From the NCBI GenBank assembly GCA_023458215.1, contig JAEXAJ010000059.1, forward strand, positions 1-28,832: a stretch of DNA of 28,832 nt. Direction: 5' to 3'. Shown piece by piece: positions 8,172 through 15,672 of the stretch (position 1 is its first letter; each line of letters starts with the position of its first letter). A program made the position numbers and the translations under genes. The notes under the pieces were generated by a model. It worked only from the letters and a program-made list of their open reading frames with translations, ran no database searches and was not told the origin of the DNA. The stretch is from Bacteroidota bacterium (GTDB taxonomy: Bacteria; Bacteroidota; Bacteroidia; Bacteroidales; Bacteroidaceae).

Positions 8172-8206
8172 ATACTTGATTTAGATTACTAATCTAAATC
8201 AAGTAT
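8172..8206 (-). terminator. 16-bp perfect hairpin overlapping the GH78 stop codon
   Basis: ATACTTGATTTAGATT (8172-8187) and AATCTAAATCAAGTAT (8191-8206) are perfect inverted repeats with a 3-nt loop. On the minus strand the stem is followed by TTTT, and the TGA stop of the GH78-like gene (8199-8201) lies inside it. It probably ends the isomerase-GH92-GH78 transcript. The stem is AT-rich for a terminator, so an operator role is also possible. Confidence 0.65.
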
Positions 8207-10754
8207 GTCTCAACCTAAATTCATACCCTCTACCACCTGATATTTTATAAACCTTAATGCCACCGGCTTCTACTCGTACGGGAACCGATTGAATCTTCTC
8301 TCTGCCATCCAACCAGAGTTCCGCATCCACCCCTTTTGGAAGAGTTATCTTCAAAACCCTCTTTCCTACTTTACCGGTCGATTGAAAGCGAATAGCCCCT
8401 TTGGCTGTCTGCACATCGAATGCCGTACTTGATAAATCTCCCGGTTGAGGAAAGATACGAACCATATCCGAACCCGGTGTTAAAGGATAAATGCCAGCCA
8501 CTCCCTGATGCAAAGCGAGTAGTGGGGCAACGGCGCAATGGCTCCATTGTGATCCTTCGTCGGGACGGGCAACCCAGAACTCCTGCAAGGTATTGTTTGC
8601 CCATACCGATGACATCTTTCCCCATCTATTTCTGAGATCATTCAGCACCACATCCATCCGACGGTACTTGATAAGTGCCCATAAACGCCAAACGGCGTTA
8701 CAGGGATAAGAAAGCCCCATTTCCGAAGGAGAACTAACCAATACCTCCAATCCACGCCGGATGTCGCCATCGGGACACAGATCGTAAAGCAAAGCTGTAG
8801 CAAGCGAACGGTCGCAATAACGTGTCTCGCCTTCCTGTTCACGCCAAGGAAGGTTGTTCACAAATATTTTGTCCTGTTTATCCCAAAACTTGGCTATACA
8901 GCCTTCATGAATACGTTTTCCGTAAGATTCTACTTCCATGGCTTTGGCCTCATCACCAAACAGGTGGCATAAGGGTGCCAGTGCATTACGGCACATAGCT
9001 GCAATATAAAGATTCAGGGCCAGTTGCTTGTGTTTTGTCTTTTTAAAAGCCTCATGGTCAATATAAACAGAGCACATGCCTAAGTTCTCGGCTGGAACCA
9101 GATATTCACCGGTATCCGTCAGCGAAACCAAATAAGTAAAGAACTTCAGCAAGCGGGGATATACTTCTACCAGCCCCTCTTTATCGCCGGAATACATATA
9201 GTAATGGTAAGAATCAAAGCAAAAGCCAATACTATGGTCTATGATAGGTCCCCAACTGGTCAGTTGCATCTGCCGTTCTACAGTACGAGCAAGCCTATCC
9301 CAAGCTGGCCAACTATCCATAAAGTAGCCGTCAATGGAAGAGCCTTGACTAAAGGTATTGACAAAACGATACGGCAACGAACTGTCTCCAAACGTTTGAA
9401 AAACAGATTGTAACTGATGGCTACCATCGCCACTGTATTGCTGACGTTCACGCGCCATTCCATCGACCATGGTTTCCTGAGCACAGTTGTAGAGCGTGTT
9501 TACAGTAGCATTCATCACATGCTGGATGGTATCGTCAGACAATGTAATTTGAGGAACTACTTTCCAAGGATAGACTCGGCGACGCATTCCAACGGAGGAT
9601 ATTTCTATCGGCCGATTGAAATTGCGAATGTGTAGCTGCATCCAACGGAAGCTTTCAAAATCAAATGTCTCGAAACGGTTGATGCCCTCTTTGCAAACAA
9701 AACGCGTCCAAGCATTGAAATGAGAGTTTATGATAGCCGGACCACCTTTTTTATGCGCTTCGTGCACTAGCAATTCTATGATAGTTCCTTCGGGAGCATC
9801 TATAGTAAAGTAAGGCCACCCCACCCCTTGTTCGGCAAACTCGAATGTCAATGCTGCTGCATGGTCATGATTAGGCTTAACTATCCAAGAATCTTTTGTA
9901 TTGTGTGTTGTTACCGGTTCACGAATTACATCGAACGCATCGGGCACAATCATATCAAAATAATCCTCGGGCGAACGTTTCCAGTCTATCCACATCGATT
10001 CAGATAGTTTGGAAACCGGCACATCGAACTCTTTCATCATGGGGATGCTACGCTGACGAATTTCGGATACTTCCCTACTTCCGAATATCTCCCACACATA
10101 CTCTGAAGACCAGTTACACACAGCCGGATAGGCTCCCGAATTGCTGACCAAAGCAGGCTTTACCCAATTATCATCCATGACAAAGCTTGCAGAATCCCAT
10201 CCATACGGATAGAGCCTAGCATCAAAGTCTTCTTGTAATGCCCTCAGAAACCAACGTTTGTATTTGCCCGGCTGCCAACTATGAGGCAGATAACAGCGCC
10301 ACGAATCGTCTGTCAGCACCGTTTGTCCATCTATGTCCAGATTTACAATGAGTCCCGGTTTTCCCATGGGGTGAGTTCCGTCGCCAGTACCAAAGAAGCA
10401 TACTTCCACCGCAATCACATTCTTACCCGGTTGCAGGTAAGCAGCTAAATCCAATGGGTCGGCTTCCTGCCAACGCGGATCGGAAGGAGCAGGTCCCCAC
10501 TGCACTCGTTTGCCATTGACAAACAATCGGTACCGGCTATCCGCTAGAATCCATCCTAGCGCCTTTTGAGGTTGTTGTTTTAACTCTATCTCTTTGCGAA
10601 ACAGGATAAATGTGTTTTGTAACGTCCTACCCGAAGGATACCAAATCCAGCGTGCCGGAGATAAATCCAATGCAACATTGCGGGGATTCTCCGCACTCCA
10701 ACAAATAGAGCTGAATAGTACCAGTAACAGCAGTGTGTATCTTTTTATCATCAT
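8199..10754 (-). CDS. GH78-like secreted alpha-L-rhamnosidase (six-hairpin glycosidase)
   Basis: This 851-residue protein has a Sec signal peptide ending about SSICWSA (residue 21). An N-terminal beta-sandwich resembles the rhamnosidase N domain (RYRLFVNGKRVQWGPAPSDP, residues 74-93; LQPGKNVIAVEV). Further beta domains follow, then an (alpha/alpha)6 barrel from about 405. The family's general-acid motif appears in variant form at 431-444 (DGMARERQQYSGDG), with Glu436 as candidate acid. The second candidate catalytic Glu is Glu725 in NTLQEFW, followed by QWSHCAVAP, which matches the SxxH region near the GH78 base. It probably removes terminal alpha-L-rhamnose or a related deoxysugar in the periplasm. 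It starts 24 nt after GH92 in the same operon. Related six-hairpin families exist, so substrate identity is uncertain. Two adjacent ATGs (10754, 10751) could start it. Confidence 0.85.
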   Translation of the reverse strand: MMIKRYTLLLLVLFSSICWSAENPRNVALDLSPARWIWYPSGRTLQNTFILFRKEIELKQQPQKALGWILADSRYRLFVNGKRVQWGPAPSDPRWQEADPLDLAAYLQPGKNVIAVEVCFFGTGDGTHPMGKPGLIVNLDIDGQTVLTDDSWRCYLPHSWQPGKYKRWFLRALQEDFDARLYPYGWDSASFVMDDNWVKPALVSNSGAYPAVCNWSSEYVWEIFGSREVSEIRQRSIPMMKEFDVPVSKLSESMWIDWKRSPEDYFDMIVPDAFDVIREPVTTHNTKDSWIVKPNHDHAAALTFEFAEQGVGWPYFTIDAPEGTIIELLVHEAHKKGGPAIINSHFNAWTRFVCKEGINRFETFDFESFRWMQLHIRNFNRPIEISSVGMRRRVYPWKVVPQITLSDDTIQHVMNATVNTLYNCAQETMVDGMARERQQYSGDGSHQLQSVFQTFGDSSLPYRFVNTFSQGSSIDGYFMDSWPAWDRLARTVERQMQLTSWGPIIDHSIGFCFDSYHYYMYSGDKEGLVEVYPRLLKFFTYLVSLTDTGEYLVPAENLGMCSVYIDHEAFKKTKHKQLALNLYIAAMCRNALAPLCHLFGDEAKAMEVESYGKRIHEGCIAKFWDKQDKIFVNNLPWREQEGETRYCDRSLATALLYDLCPDGDIRRGLEVLVSSPSEMGLSYPCNAVWRLWALIKYRRMDVVLNDLRNRWGKMSSVWANNTLQEFWVARPDEGSQWSHCAVAPLLALHQGVAGIYPLTPGSDMVRIFPQPGDLSSTAFDVQTAKGAIRFQSTGKVGKRVLKITLPKGVDAELWLDGREKIQSVPVRVEAGGIKVYKISGGRGYEFRLRHT

Positions 10755-10778
10755 ACCAGGGTTTTAAGGATTCAACAA

Positions 10779-13046
10779 TCAGGGGTGTACAGCAGACATA
10801 TTAAACTCTAACACTCCCCCACTCATAATCATATCGTGTGTAATAAAAGGCTCCTGTAATTGTTTTCCATTGTAAGATACCGATTCTACAAAAAGTGCAT
10901 CTTCGGATTGGTTCCGCACAACTACCTCAAACCGCTTGCCATTGGGCAGAAGAATGGCGGCCTTATCCAATACCGGAGAACCGAGGGCATACGTACCCGA
11001 AACTGGATTCACCGGATAGAAACCCATCATGGAAAATACCAGCCAAGCACTGGTTTGCCCCATATCATCATTTCCACTAATACCGGTATGAGAGTCATCG
11101 TATTGTTCACGGATGATTCGCCGCACCAGTTGTTGCGTCTTCCAGGGTTTATCCACATAATTGTAAAGGTAGGCATCGTGATGCGAAGGCTCATTGCCAT
11201 GTGCATATTGACCTATAAATCCGGAGGCATTCTCATTAATCTCGCTTTGTGGAGAAGCGGTTGTGAAAAGCTCGTCCAGTCTTTTCTCCATTCCTTCTTT
11301 TCCGCCCATCAATTCCATGATACCCTCCACATTGTGTTGAACGGCAAATAAGTATTGCCAGGCATTCGCTTCACAATAGTAGCGTTTACGTCCATCGCCA
11401 TCGTAACGGAAGGGATCAAAAGGTTCCGCCCAGGAGCCATCGCTCATACGAGGACGGAAGAAGCCTGTTTCTTTATCATAAATATTCTTGTAGGTCAAGC
11501 AACGCTTCTTAAAGAAATCGGCATCTTCTTTCTTACCCATTTTATCGGCCATGACAAAAGCACACCAATCGTTGTAAGAGTTTTCGAGGTGTATAGAGGC
11601 CGGCTCGTGGGCTTTATCGTGTGGATAGTAGCCATATTGTTCTACCAACGAGAAGAACGATGTGTTAGCATGGTCGCGGGTTAATGTCTTTTTGACAATG
11701 TCGTAAGCTCTTTCCCAGTCAACTCCTTTCAGTCCTTTAACATAAGCTTCAGCTATCACCGATACCGCATGGTTGCCTATCATGCAATAGTTATCGACTC
11801 CCCAAAGGCCCCAAATGGGCAAGTAGCCATAGACTTCCCCCTGCTTAATCAAAGAGTTTATAATAGCCGGTAGTCGTTCTTGTTGGGTGAGTAACAGCAA
11901 CGGATGAGTTGCCCGATAGGTATCCCATAATGAAAAGTTGGAATAGTAAGCGCCACCCTTACCTATGTTTTCCTGAGTAAAGTCGGGTAAGAGAATGTCT
12001 CCGTTCACATCCGAAAGATCGTTGGGATGCAAATAGTTTCTATAAATAGCAGAATAAAACATCTTCTTGTACTTCTCGCTTCCTTCCACCACAATCTTGG
12101 ATAGCTCACCGTTCCACAAGGCTGTTGCATTGTTGCGAATGGTTTCAAAAGTTTTGTCTTGGGTTTGTTCCAGTAGGTTCTCGCGAGCATTCCGGGTGCT
12201 GACGGCAGAGATTGCGACCCTGACTTCCAACGGTTCTTCGCTGCTCTCAAAAGAGAATACGCCTTGAGGTGATTTGTTATCAACCCCGCAAACCCAATCC
12301 GTAGACGGATAATAGCGACCCGCACGGAACAACCAGCTATCCGCAATAGGACGTGAGAATTTCATGCAGAAATAAACCTTCCGTAAGCGTGCCCACCCTG
12401 TTACAATCCGGTAGCCTTCAATAATATGCGGGTCGACTACCTTTAACTGGGCATCAATCAGCTTAAACGGAAGCCAGCCCCGCTTCTTGGAAAGAGAATG
12501 TCCCAAGTCAACCAGCAATCGGGGTACCTCCGAAGAGGGATATTGATAGCGATGCAGCCCCACATTGCGTGTAGTAGTCAGTTCAACGTTTACACCATTG
12601 TCTAGAAGTACCCGGTAGTATCCTGGAGAGGCTTGCTCATGTTCGTGAGAAAAAGTGGCATACAACCTGCTCTCCTCGCCTGCTCCGAGCCTTGTTACAA
12701 TAGAATCTTTCCCGCCCTTGAAAGGCAGAAGCAGTATGTCAAACAAATCGGCAATACCCGTACCACTTAGGTGGGTGTGACTGAACCCGTAAATCTGCGA
12801 ATCTTTCCATTGATACCCCGAACAGGTATTCATAATATCATCCTGCGTGTCGGGGCTTAGTTGCACCATGCCGAAAGGAACAGTTGCTCCCGGAAAAGTA
12901 TTCGATGGCAGTGACAGGGAATCTAAGGCTCCCGAACCGATAAATGGGTCTACCCACACGGTCAAGTCTTCTTTCTGCACAGGCTGTGTTGTGCAAGAAG
13001 TGAGTAGAAGTGTACTCAGCAAGACGCAATTCAGAACTGTTCTCAT
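10779..13046 (-). CDS. GH92 exo-alpha-mannosidase lipoprotein
   Basis: ATG at 13046 gives 755 residues beginning MRTVLNCVLLSTLLLTSC, with lipobox LTSC. A TTG at 13067 adds seven residues and is less likely. The sequence matches GH92 throughout: VDPFIGSG and FPGATVPFGMVQLSPDT near the N-terminus, YGFSHTHLSGTG (about 86-97), NFSLWDTYRATHPL (about 370-383), CEANAWQY with Glu559 as candidate general acid, HGNEPSHH (616-623), and SGNDDMGQTSAW with Asp660/Asp661 as candidate base. GH92 enzymes are calcium-dependent inverting alpha-mannosidases that take mannose from non-reducing ends of N-glycans, mannans or similar. The lipobox suggests attachment to a membrane facing the periplasm or surface. It lies 30 nt after the isomerase gene and 24 nt before the GH78-like gene. 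The linkage preferred cannot be told. Confidence 0.95.
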   Translation of the reverse strand: MRTVLNCVLLSTLLLTSCTTQPVQKEDLTVWVDPFIGSGALDSLSLPSNTFPGATVPFGMVQLSPDTQDDIMNTCSGYQWKDSQIYGFSHTHLSGTGIADLFDILLLPFKGGKDSIVTRLGAGEESRLYATFSHEHEQASPGYYRVLLDNGVNVELTTTRNVGLHRYQYPSSEVPRLLVDLGHSLSKKRGWLPFKLIDAQLKVVDPHIIEGYRIVTGWARLRKVYFCMKFSRPIADSWLFRAGRYYPSTDWVCGVDNKSPQGVFSFESSEEPLEVRVAISAVSTRNARENLLEQTQDKTFETIRNNATALWNGELSKIVVEGSEKYKKMFYSAIYRNYLHPNDLSDVNGDILLPDFTQENIGKGGAYYSNFSLWDTYRATHPLLLLTQQERLPAIINSLIKQGEVYGYLPIWGLWGVDNYCMIGNHAVSVIAEAYVKGLKGVDWERAYDIVKKTLTRDHANTSFFSLVEQYGYYPHDKAHEPASIHLENSYNDWCAFVMADKMGKKEDADFFKKRCLTYKNIYDKETGFFRPRMSDGSWAEPFDPFRYDGDGRKRYYCEANAWQYLFAVQHNVEGIMELMGGKEGMEKRLDELFTTASPQSEINENASGFIGQYAHGNEPSHHDAYLYNYVDKPWKTQQLVRRIIREQYDDSHTGISGNDDMGQTSAWLVFSMMGFYPVNPVSGTYALGSPVLDKAAILLPNGKRFEVVVRNQSEDALFVESVSYNGKQLQEPFITHDMIMSGGVLEFNMSAVHP

Positions 13047-13076
13047 AAGCAACGTATTAGATTTCAAGAATAACTA

Positions 13077-14501
13077 TCAGTCAATAACCTTTATCGGTAT
13101 ATTCAGAAGAAAGGCTACTTTCTCCAATTCGGACACTTTATGCCCCACTCCTACCGCACAATGATGCGAAGGGCCGGCTTTGCTCCACTTCTCCATAAAC
13201 CGACGCACCCCTGAGGCAAACCGATAACGGCTATTTGTATTGCCGATGTGTAAAGTTTCGCCTTCAACCGCTTCACCTTGTGCTGCCAGTAGAAATACAC
13301 CATCCATTCCTTCGCAGACAGAAAGTAAAGTGACTGGCCCTTTTTTCACACTCATCTGAATGGACAATCCTTTGCCAGGCTTCCCATGATAAAGAGGCAA
13401 AGGAACCAATTTTACTTTTTCCTGAGCTATCTCAAAGTGAGCCGGGCCATCATGCCCCAACAGTACAACATCATCCTGAAAGTCCATTGCATAGAACTCG
13501 GAAAAAGAACCGCCCGCATTCAGCAACGAGAGTATCTTCATGGCTTGTGCATTTTTCACCTCACACTCTCCGGCCACCGGAATTCCGGCACCAGTCAAAA
13601 GGGTATTTCCGGCAATGACCGAGGTGGCTATGTCTTCATAATCGTTGCCTGCATAGCCCTCGTAATAATAAGCCATCGCACCTAGTTGGTGTATGTCAAC
13701 CAGTTTGTCCAGTGCCACCGAAGTTCTGGCTGCCCGTTCCAGTTCCTCTTGCTCACAAGTGGCAATTACTTCAAACTTTTCTTGGAACTCCCCGATTTTG
13801 GTTACCGTCTCCTCGTCTGTTACTTTGTCGCGTAAAGCTTTCAGTTCACACATTTCCAATAGCTCGACATGAGTACCAAACGTCATACTTTGTCGGGCGA
13901 CATCCGTGTAAACATCGAGCATGCCGCCGTAGTAATGCCCCAGTATACCTAACCTGTTGTTGTACATTCCATTTACTACACGTGCCGCTTCTATCCATGC
14001 ACCAATCTCTTTCCAAACATATTCTTCGGAAAGATAACCCGAAACAATGTCATACCGGATGCCTGCACGATTAAAAACTCCTGCAAACTCGGGCACCGAA
14101 CATGCTTGACAATGAGCCAACCACTCACCGGTCATTTTTCCTCTGTCGCCCATTGCATTCAAAAACTGATAATCAATAGCAGGTACCGGCTGAACGTTTA
14201 AAATTACCACCGGCTTAGCTACCTGCTGTACTAAAGGCAACACCGTAGAAGAAAGCGCATAGGTGGAAATAAACAGAAAAACCAACTCTACATCTGCCTG
14301 TTTTAAAGCAATGGCACACGCCGTTGCTTTCTGTGGGGTATCTATCATGCCCACGTTAACCACTTCGGCATTCATTTGCTCCATTTGGGTGCCTATCTCG
14401 TGCTGATAGCCCAAAAGTCGGGGAAGCAATCCTTCAAACTGAGCCCAGTATGCGTCCAGGCCAACTCCTGTCAATCCAATCTTTACCTTATTTTGTATCA
14501 T
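13077..14501 (-). CDS. L-arabinose/L-fucose isomerase-family cytosolic sugar isomerase
   Basis: This 474-residue protein has no signal peptide. An N-terminal Rossmann-like domain (KIGLTGVGLDAYWAQFEGL; about 1-150) precedes a central domain and a C-terminal beta-rich domain, as in AraA/FucI. Candidate Mn-binding residues sit in the expected order: Glu281 (YYYEGYAG), Glu312 (VAGECEVKN), His350 (LLGHDGPAH) and His446/447 (GPSHHCAVG). These parallel the two Glu and two His of E. coli AraA, and the length is close to AraA's 500. It should interconvert an aldose and a ketose, or a related polyol-like substrate, but several signature stretches differ from true AraA. No kinase or epimerase gene is adjacent. 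It is the first gene of a unit with GH92 and GH78, so its sugar is probably released by those enzymes. An ATG at 14501 follows a good -7 box. Confidence 0.82.
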   Translation of the reverse strand: MIQNKVKIGLTGVGLDAYWAQFEGLLPRLLGYQHEIGTQMEQMNAEVVNVGMIDTPQKATACAIALKQADVELVFLFISTYALSSTVLPLVQQVAKPVVILNVQPVPAIDYQFLNAMGDRGKMTGEWLAHCQACSVPEFAGVFNRAGIRYDIVSGYLSEEYVWKEIGAWIEAARVVNGMYNNRLGILGHYYGGMLDVYTDVARQSMTFGTHVELLEMCELKALRDKVTDEETVTKIGEFQEKFEVIATCEQEELERAARTSVALDKLVDIHQLGAMAYYYEGYAGNDYEDIATSVIAGNTLLTGAGIPVAGECEVKNAQAMKILSLLNAGGSFSEFYAMDFQDDVVLLGHDGPAHFEIAQEKVKLVPLPLYHGKPGKGLSIQMSVKKGPVTLLSVCEGMDGVFLLAAQGEAVEGETLHIGNTNSRYRFASGVRRFMEKWSKAGPSHHCAVGVGHKVSELEKVAFLLNIPIKVID

Positions 14502-14529
14502 ATATTCTGTTCAATTATAAATCATGTTA

Positions 14530-14537
14530 CAAAAATA
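14530..14537 (-). promoter_or_regulatory. Promoter -7 box of the isomerase-GH92-GH78 operon (TATTTTTG)
   Basis: TATTTTTG on the minus strand is a full match to TAnnTTTG. It lies about 28 nt before the isomerase ATG at 14501. No convincing -33 TTTG is seen, which suits an activator-dependent promoter. Confidence 0.6.
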
Positions 14538-14564
14538 GGTTGTGTAAAACTAGAAGGAATATGA

Positions 14565-14584
14565 TTATTGCCAAAAGGCTATAA
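14565..14584 (-). terminator. Weak hairpin just after the AraC-family gene
   Basis: TTATTGCC (14565-14572) and GGCTATAA (14577-14584) pair with one mismatch around an AAAA loop and abut the stop codon of the regulator. There is no strong T-run, so termination is uncertain. Confidence 0.3.
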
Positions 14585-15469
14585 CTATTTGATATCAATT
14601 TCCTCCCGATATTCTGTCGGAGATTTCCCTGTTTGCTTCTTAAACTGAGCCGAAAAGTAGGCAGGAGTTTCAAAGTTCAGCCGGTAGGCTATCTCTTTTA
14701 TCGGAATAGTAGTGGTAGTAAGCAATTCAATGGCCTTCTGAATCTTCATATTCTGGAAGTATTGCGCCGGAGCGTAATTCATTCGTTCTTTAAATAGTTT
14801 GCGGAACAAGGAGTAACCCATACCGGACTTCCTCGCAATATCCTGCATAGAAACCGGCTGGTCTATCAACTCTTGCATCAGCACACAGGCGTGTTCTATT
14901 TTGGAAGAGAAGTCGTCGCTCTTTACGCTGATATTCTTATCAATGCTACACATCAACCCTATCAGATAATTGACCAATCCCCCAAGTACCCGTTGGTACA
15001 GGTCTTGTTCTTCATTGGCTACCTCTATGGCTTTCCTAAACAAAGAAACAATCTCGTTATTGATGCCCACTCTAAATACGGGTTTCTCTTTGGAACAATA
15101 CTCACTAATCATCCAACTCTCGATATCGGCTCCGTTAAAGCCGATCCAATATTGATTCCATCCCGTCTTATAGTTGGGGTAATAAGTGTGCCACTCCCCG
15201 GGAAAGAGTACAAACATCATTCCCCGTTTAATGGAAAAGATTCCACCGCTTCTGGTTTCCAGTACCCCCTCGCCCTCAATGATATACACCAACTGAAACT
15301 CTTTCAGAATACGCCCCTTTTCAGGATTAAAGTAATATCCCTCAGAGTGGTTTAAAGTAGGATATCGGCTATTGGATGAGATCTCTTCAAAACCGACAGA
15401 TGATATAAAGAGATTCCGGCCTGCCTTATGATCGTTATTCACAAAGTATTTAATAGAAGTACGTTCCAT
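14585..15469 (-). CDS. AraC-family transcriptional regulator with cupin sensor domain
   Basis: ATG at 15469 gives 294 residues. A longer ATG start at 15544 lies upstream of the gene's own -7 box and is rejected. The N-terminal half (about 35-115, with FQLVYIIEGEGVLETRSGG and MMFVLFPGEWHTYYPN) is the beta-barrel AraC ligand-binding cupin. The C-terminal part (about 195-290) holds two HTH units: VSMQDIARKSGMGYSLFRKLFKE and IKEIAYRLNFETPAYFSAQFKKQTGKSPTEYR, the latter being the classic AraC signature. It is cytosolic, so it probably senses an intracellular mono- or disaccharide. It sits between the SusCD2 unit and the isomerase operon, with separate promoter and terminator signals on both sides. 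Likely targets are the adjacent isomerase-GH92-GH78 unit and possibly its own gene; this is inferred from position. Confidence 0.93.
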   Translation of the reverse strand: MERTSIKYFVNNDHKAGRNLFISSVGFEEISSNSRYPTLNHSEGYYFNPEKGRILKEFQLVYIIEGEGVLETRSGGIFSIKRGMMFVLFPGEWHTYYPNYKTGWNQYWIGFNGADIESWMISEYCSKEKPVFRVGINNEIVSLFRKAIEVANEEQDLYQRVLGGLVNYLIGLMCSIDKNISVKSDDFSSKIEHACVLMQELIDQPVSMQDIARKSGMGYSLFRKLFKERMNYAPAQYFQNMKIQKAIELLTTTTIPIKEIAYRLNFETPAYFSAQFKKQTGKSPTEYREEIDIK

Positions 15470-15521
15470 AATATGTAGTTTTTCAAAGTCAGCACTAAAC
15501 CAGATGATATAAAAATGCGAC

Positions 15522-15529
15522 CAAAAGTA
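15522..15529 (-). promoter_or_regulatory. Promoter -7 box of the AraC-family gene (TACTTTTG)
   Basis: TACTTTTG on the minus strand matches TAnnTTTG. It lies about 52 nt before the chosen ATG at 15469. TTCG 19 nt further upstream may be a degenerate -33 box. An imperfect palindrome (15549-15584, arms CGAAT/ATTCG with inner AGCG/CGCT) lies just upstream and could bind a regulator. Confidence 0.55.
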
Positions 15530-15605
15530 GGAAAAATCATCCATATTGCGAATCCGTAGCGAGATTTAACGCTTGCTAAATTCGTATTGTATAGTTTTAT
15601 GAACC

Positions 15606-15646
15606 AAAGAGGGGCTATTCCCAATTGCTGGAAATATCCCCTCTTT
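15606..15646 (-). terminator. Strong hairpin terminator of the SusC2-SusD2 unit
   Basis: AAAGAGGGG (15606-15614) and CCCCTCTTT (15638-15646) form a perfect 9-bp outer stem. Pairing continues inside with a second 7-bp segment (CTATTCCC against GGAAATA with a mismatch and a G-U pair) around a 7-nt loop. It starts 27 nt after the SusD2 stop, before the regulator's promoter. The T-tract beyond the stem is short, and the hairpin would work in both orientations. Confidence 0.75.
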
Positions 15647-15672
15647 CTACAATTATGCAAGTGACAAGGAAG

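Noticed and set aside
13047..13067. TTG start for GH92 at 13067
   Set aside because: It adds seven residues before a complete lipoprotein signal; ATG at 13046 is the better start.
15470..15544. Longer start of the AraC-family protein at ATG 15544
   Set aside because: It is upstream of the TACTTTTG promoter box, and the extra residues have no AraC-domain similarity.
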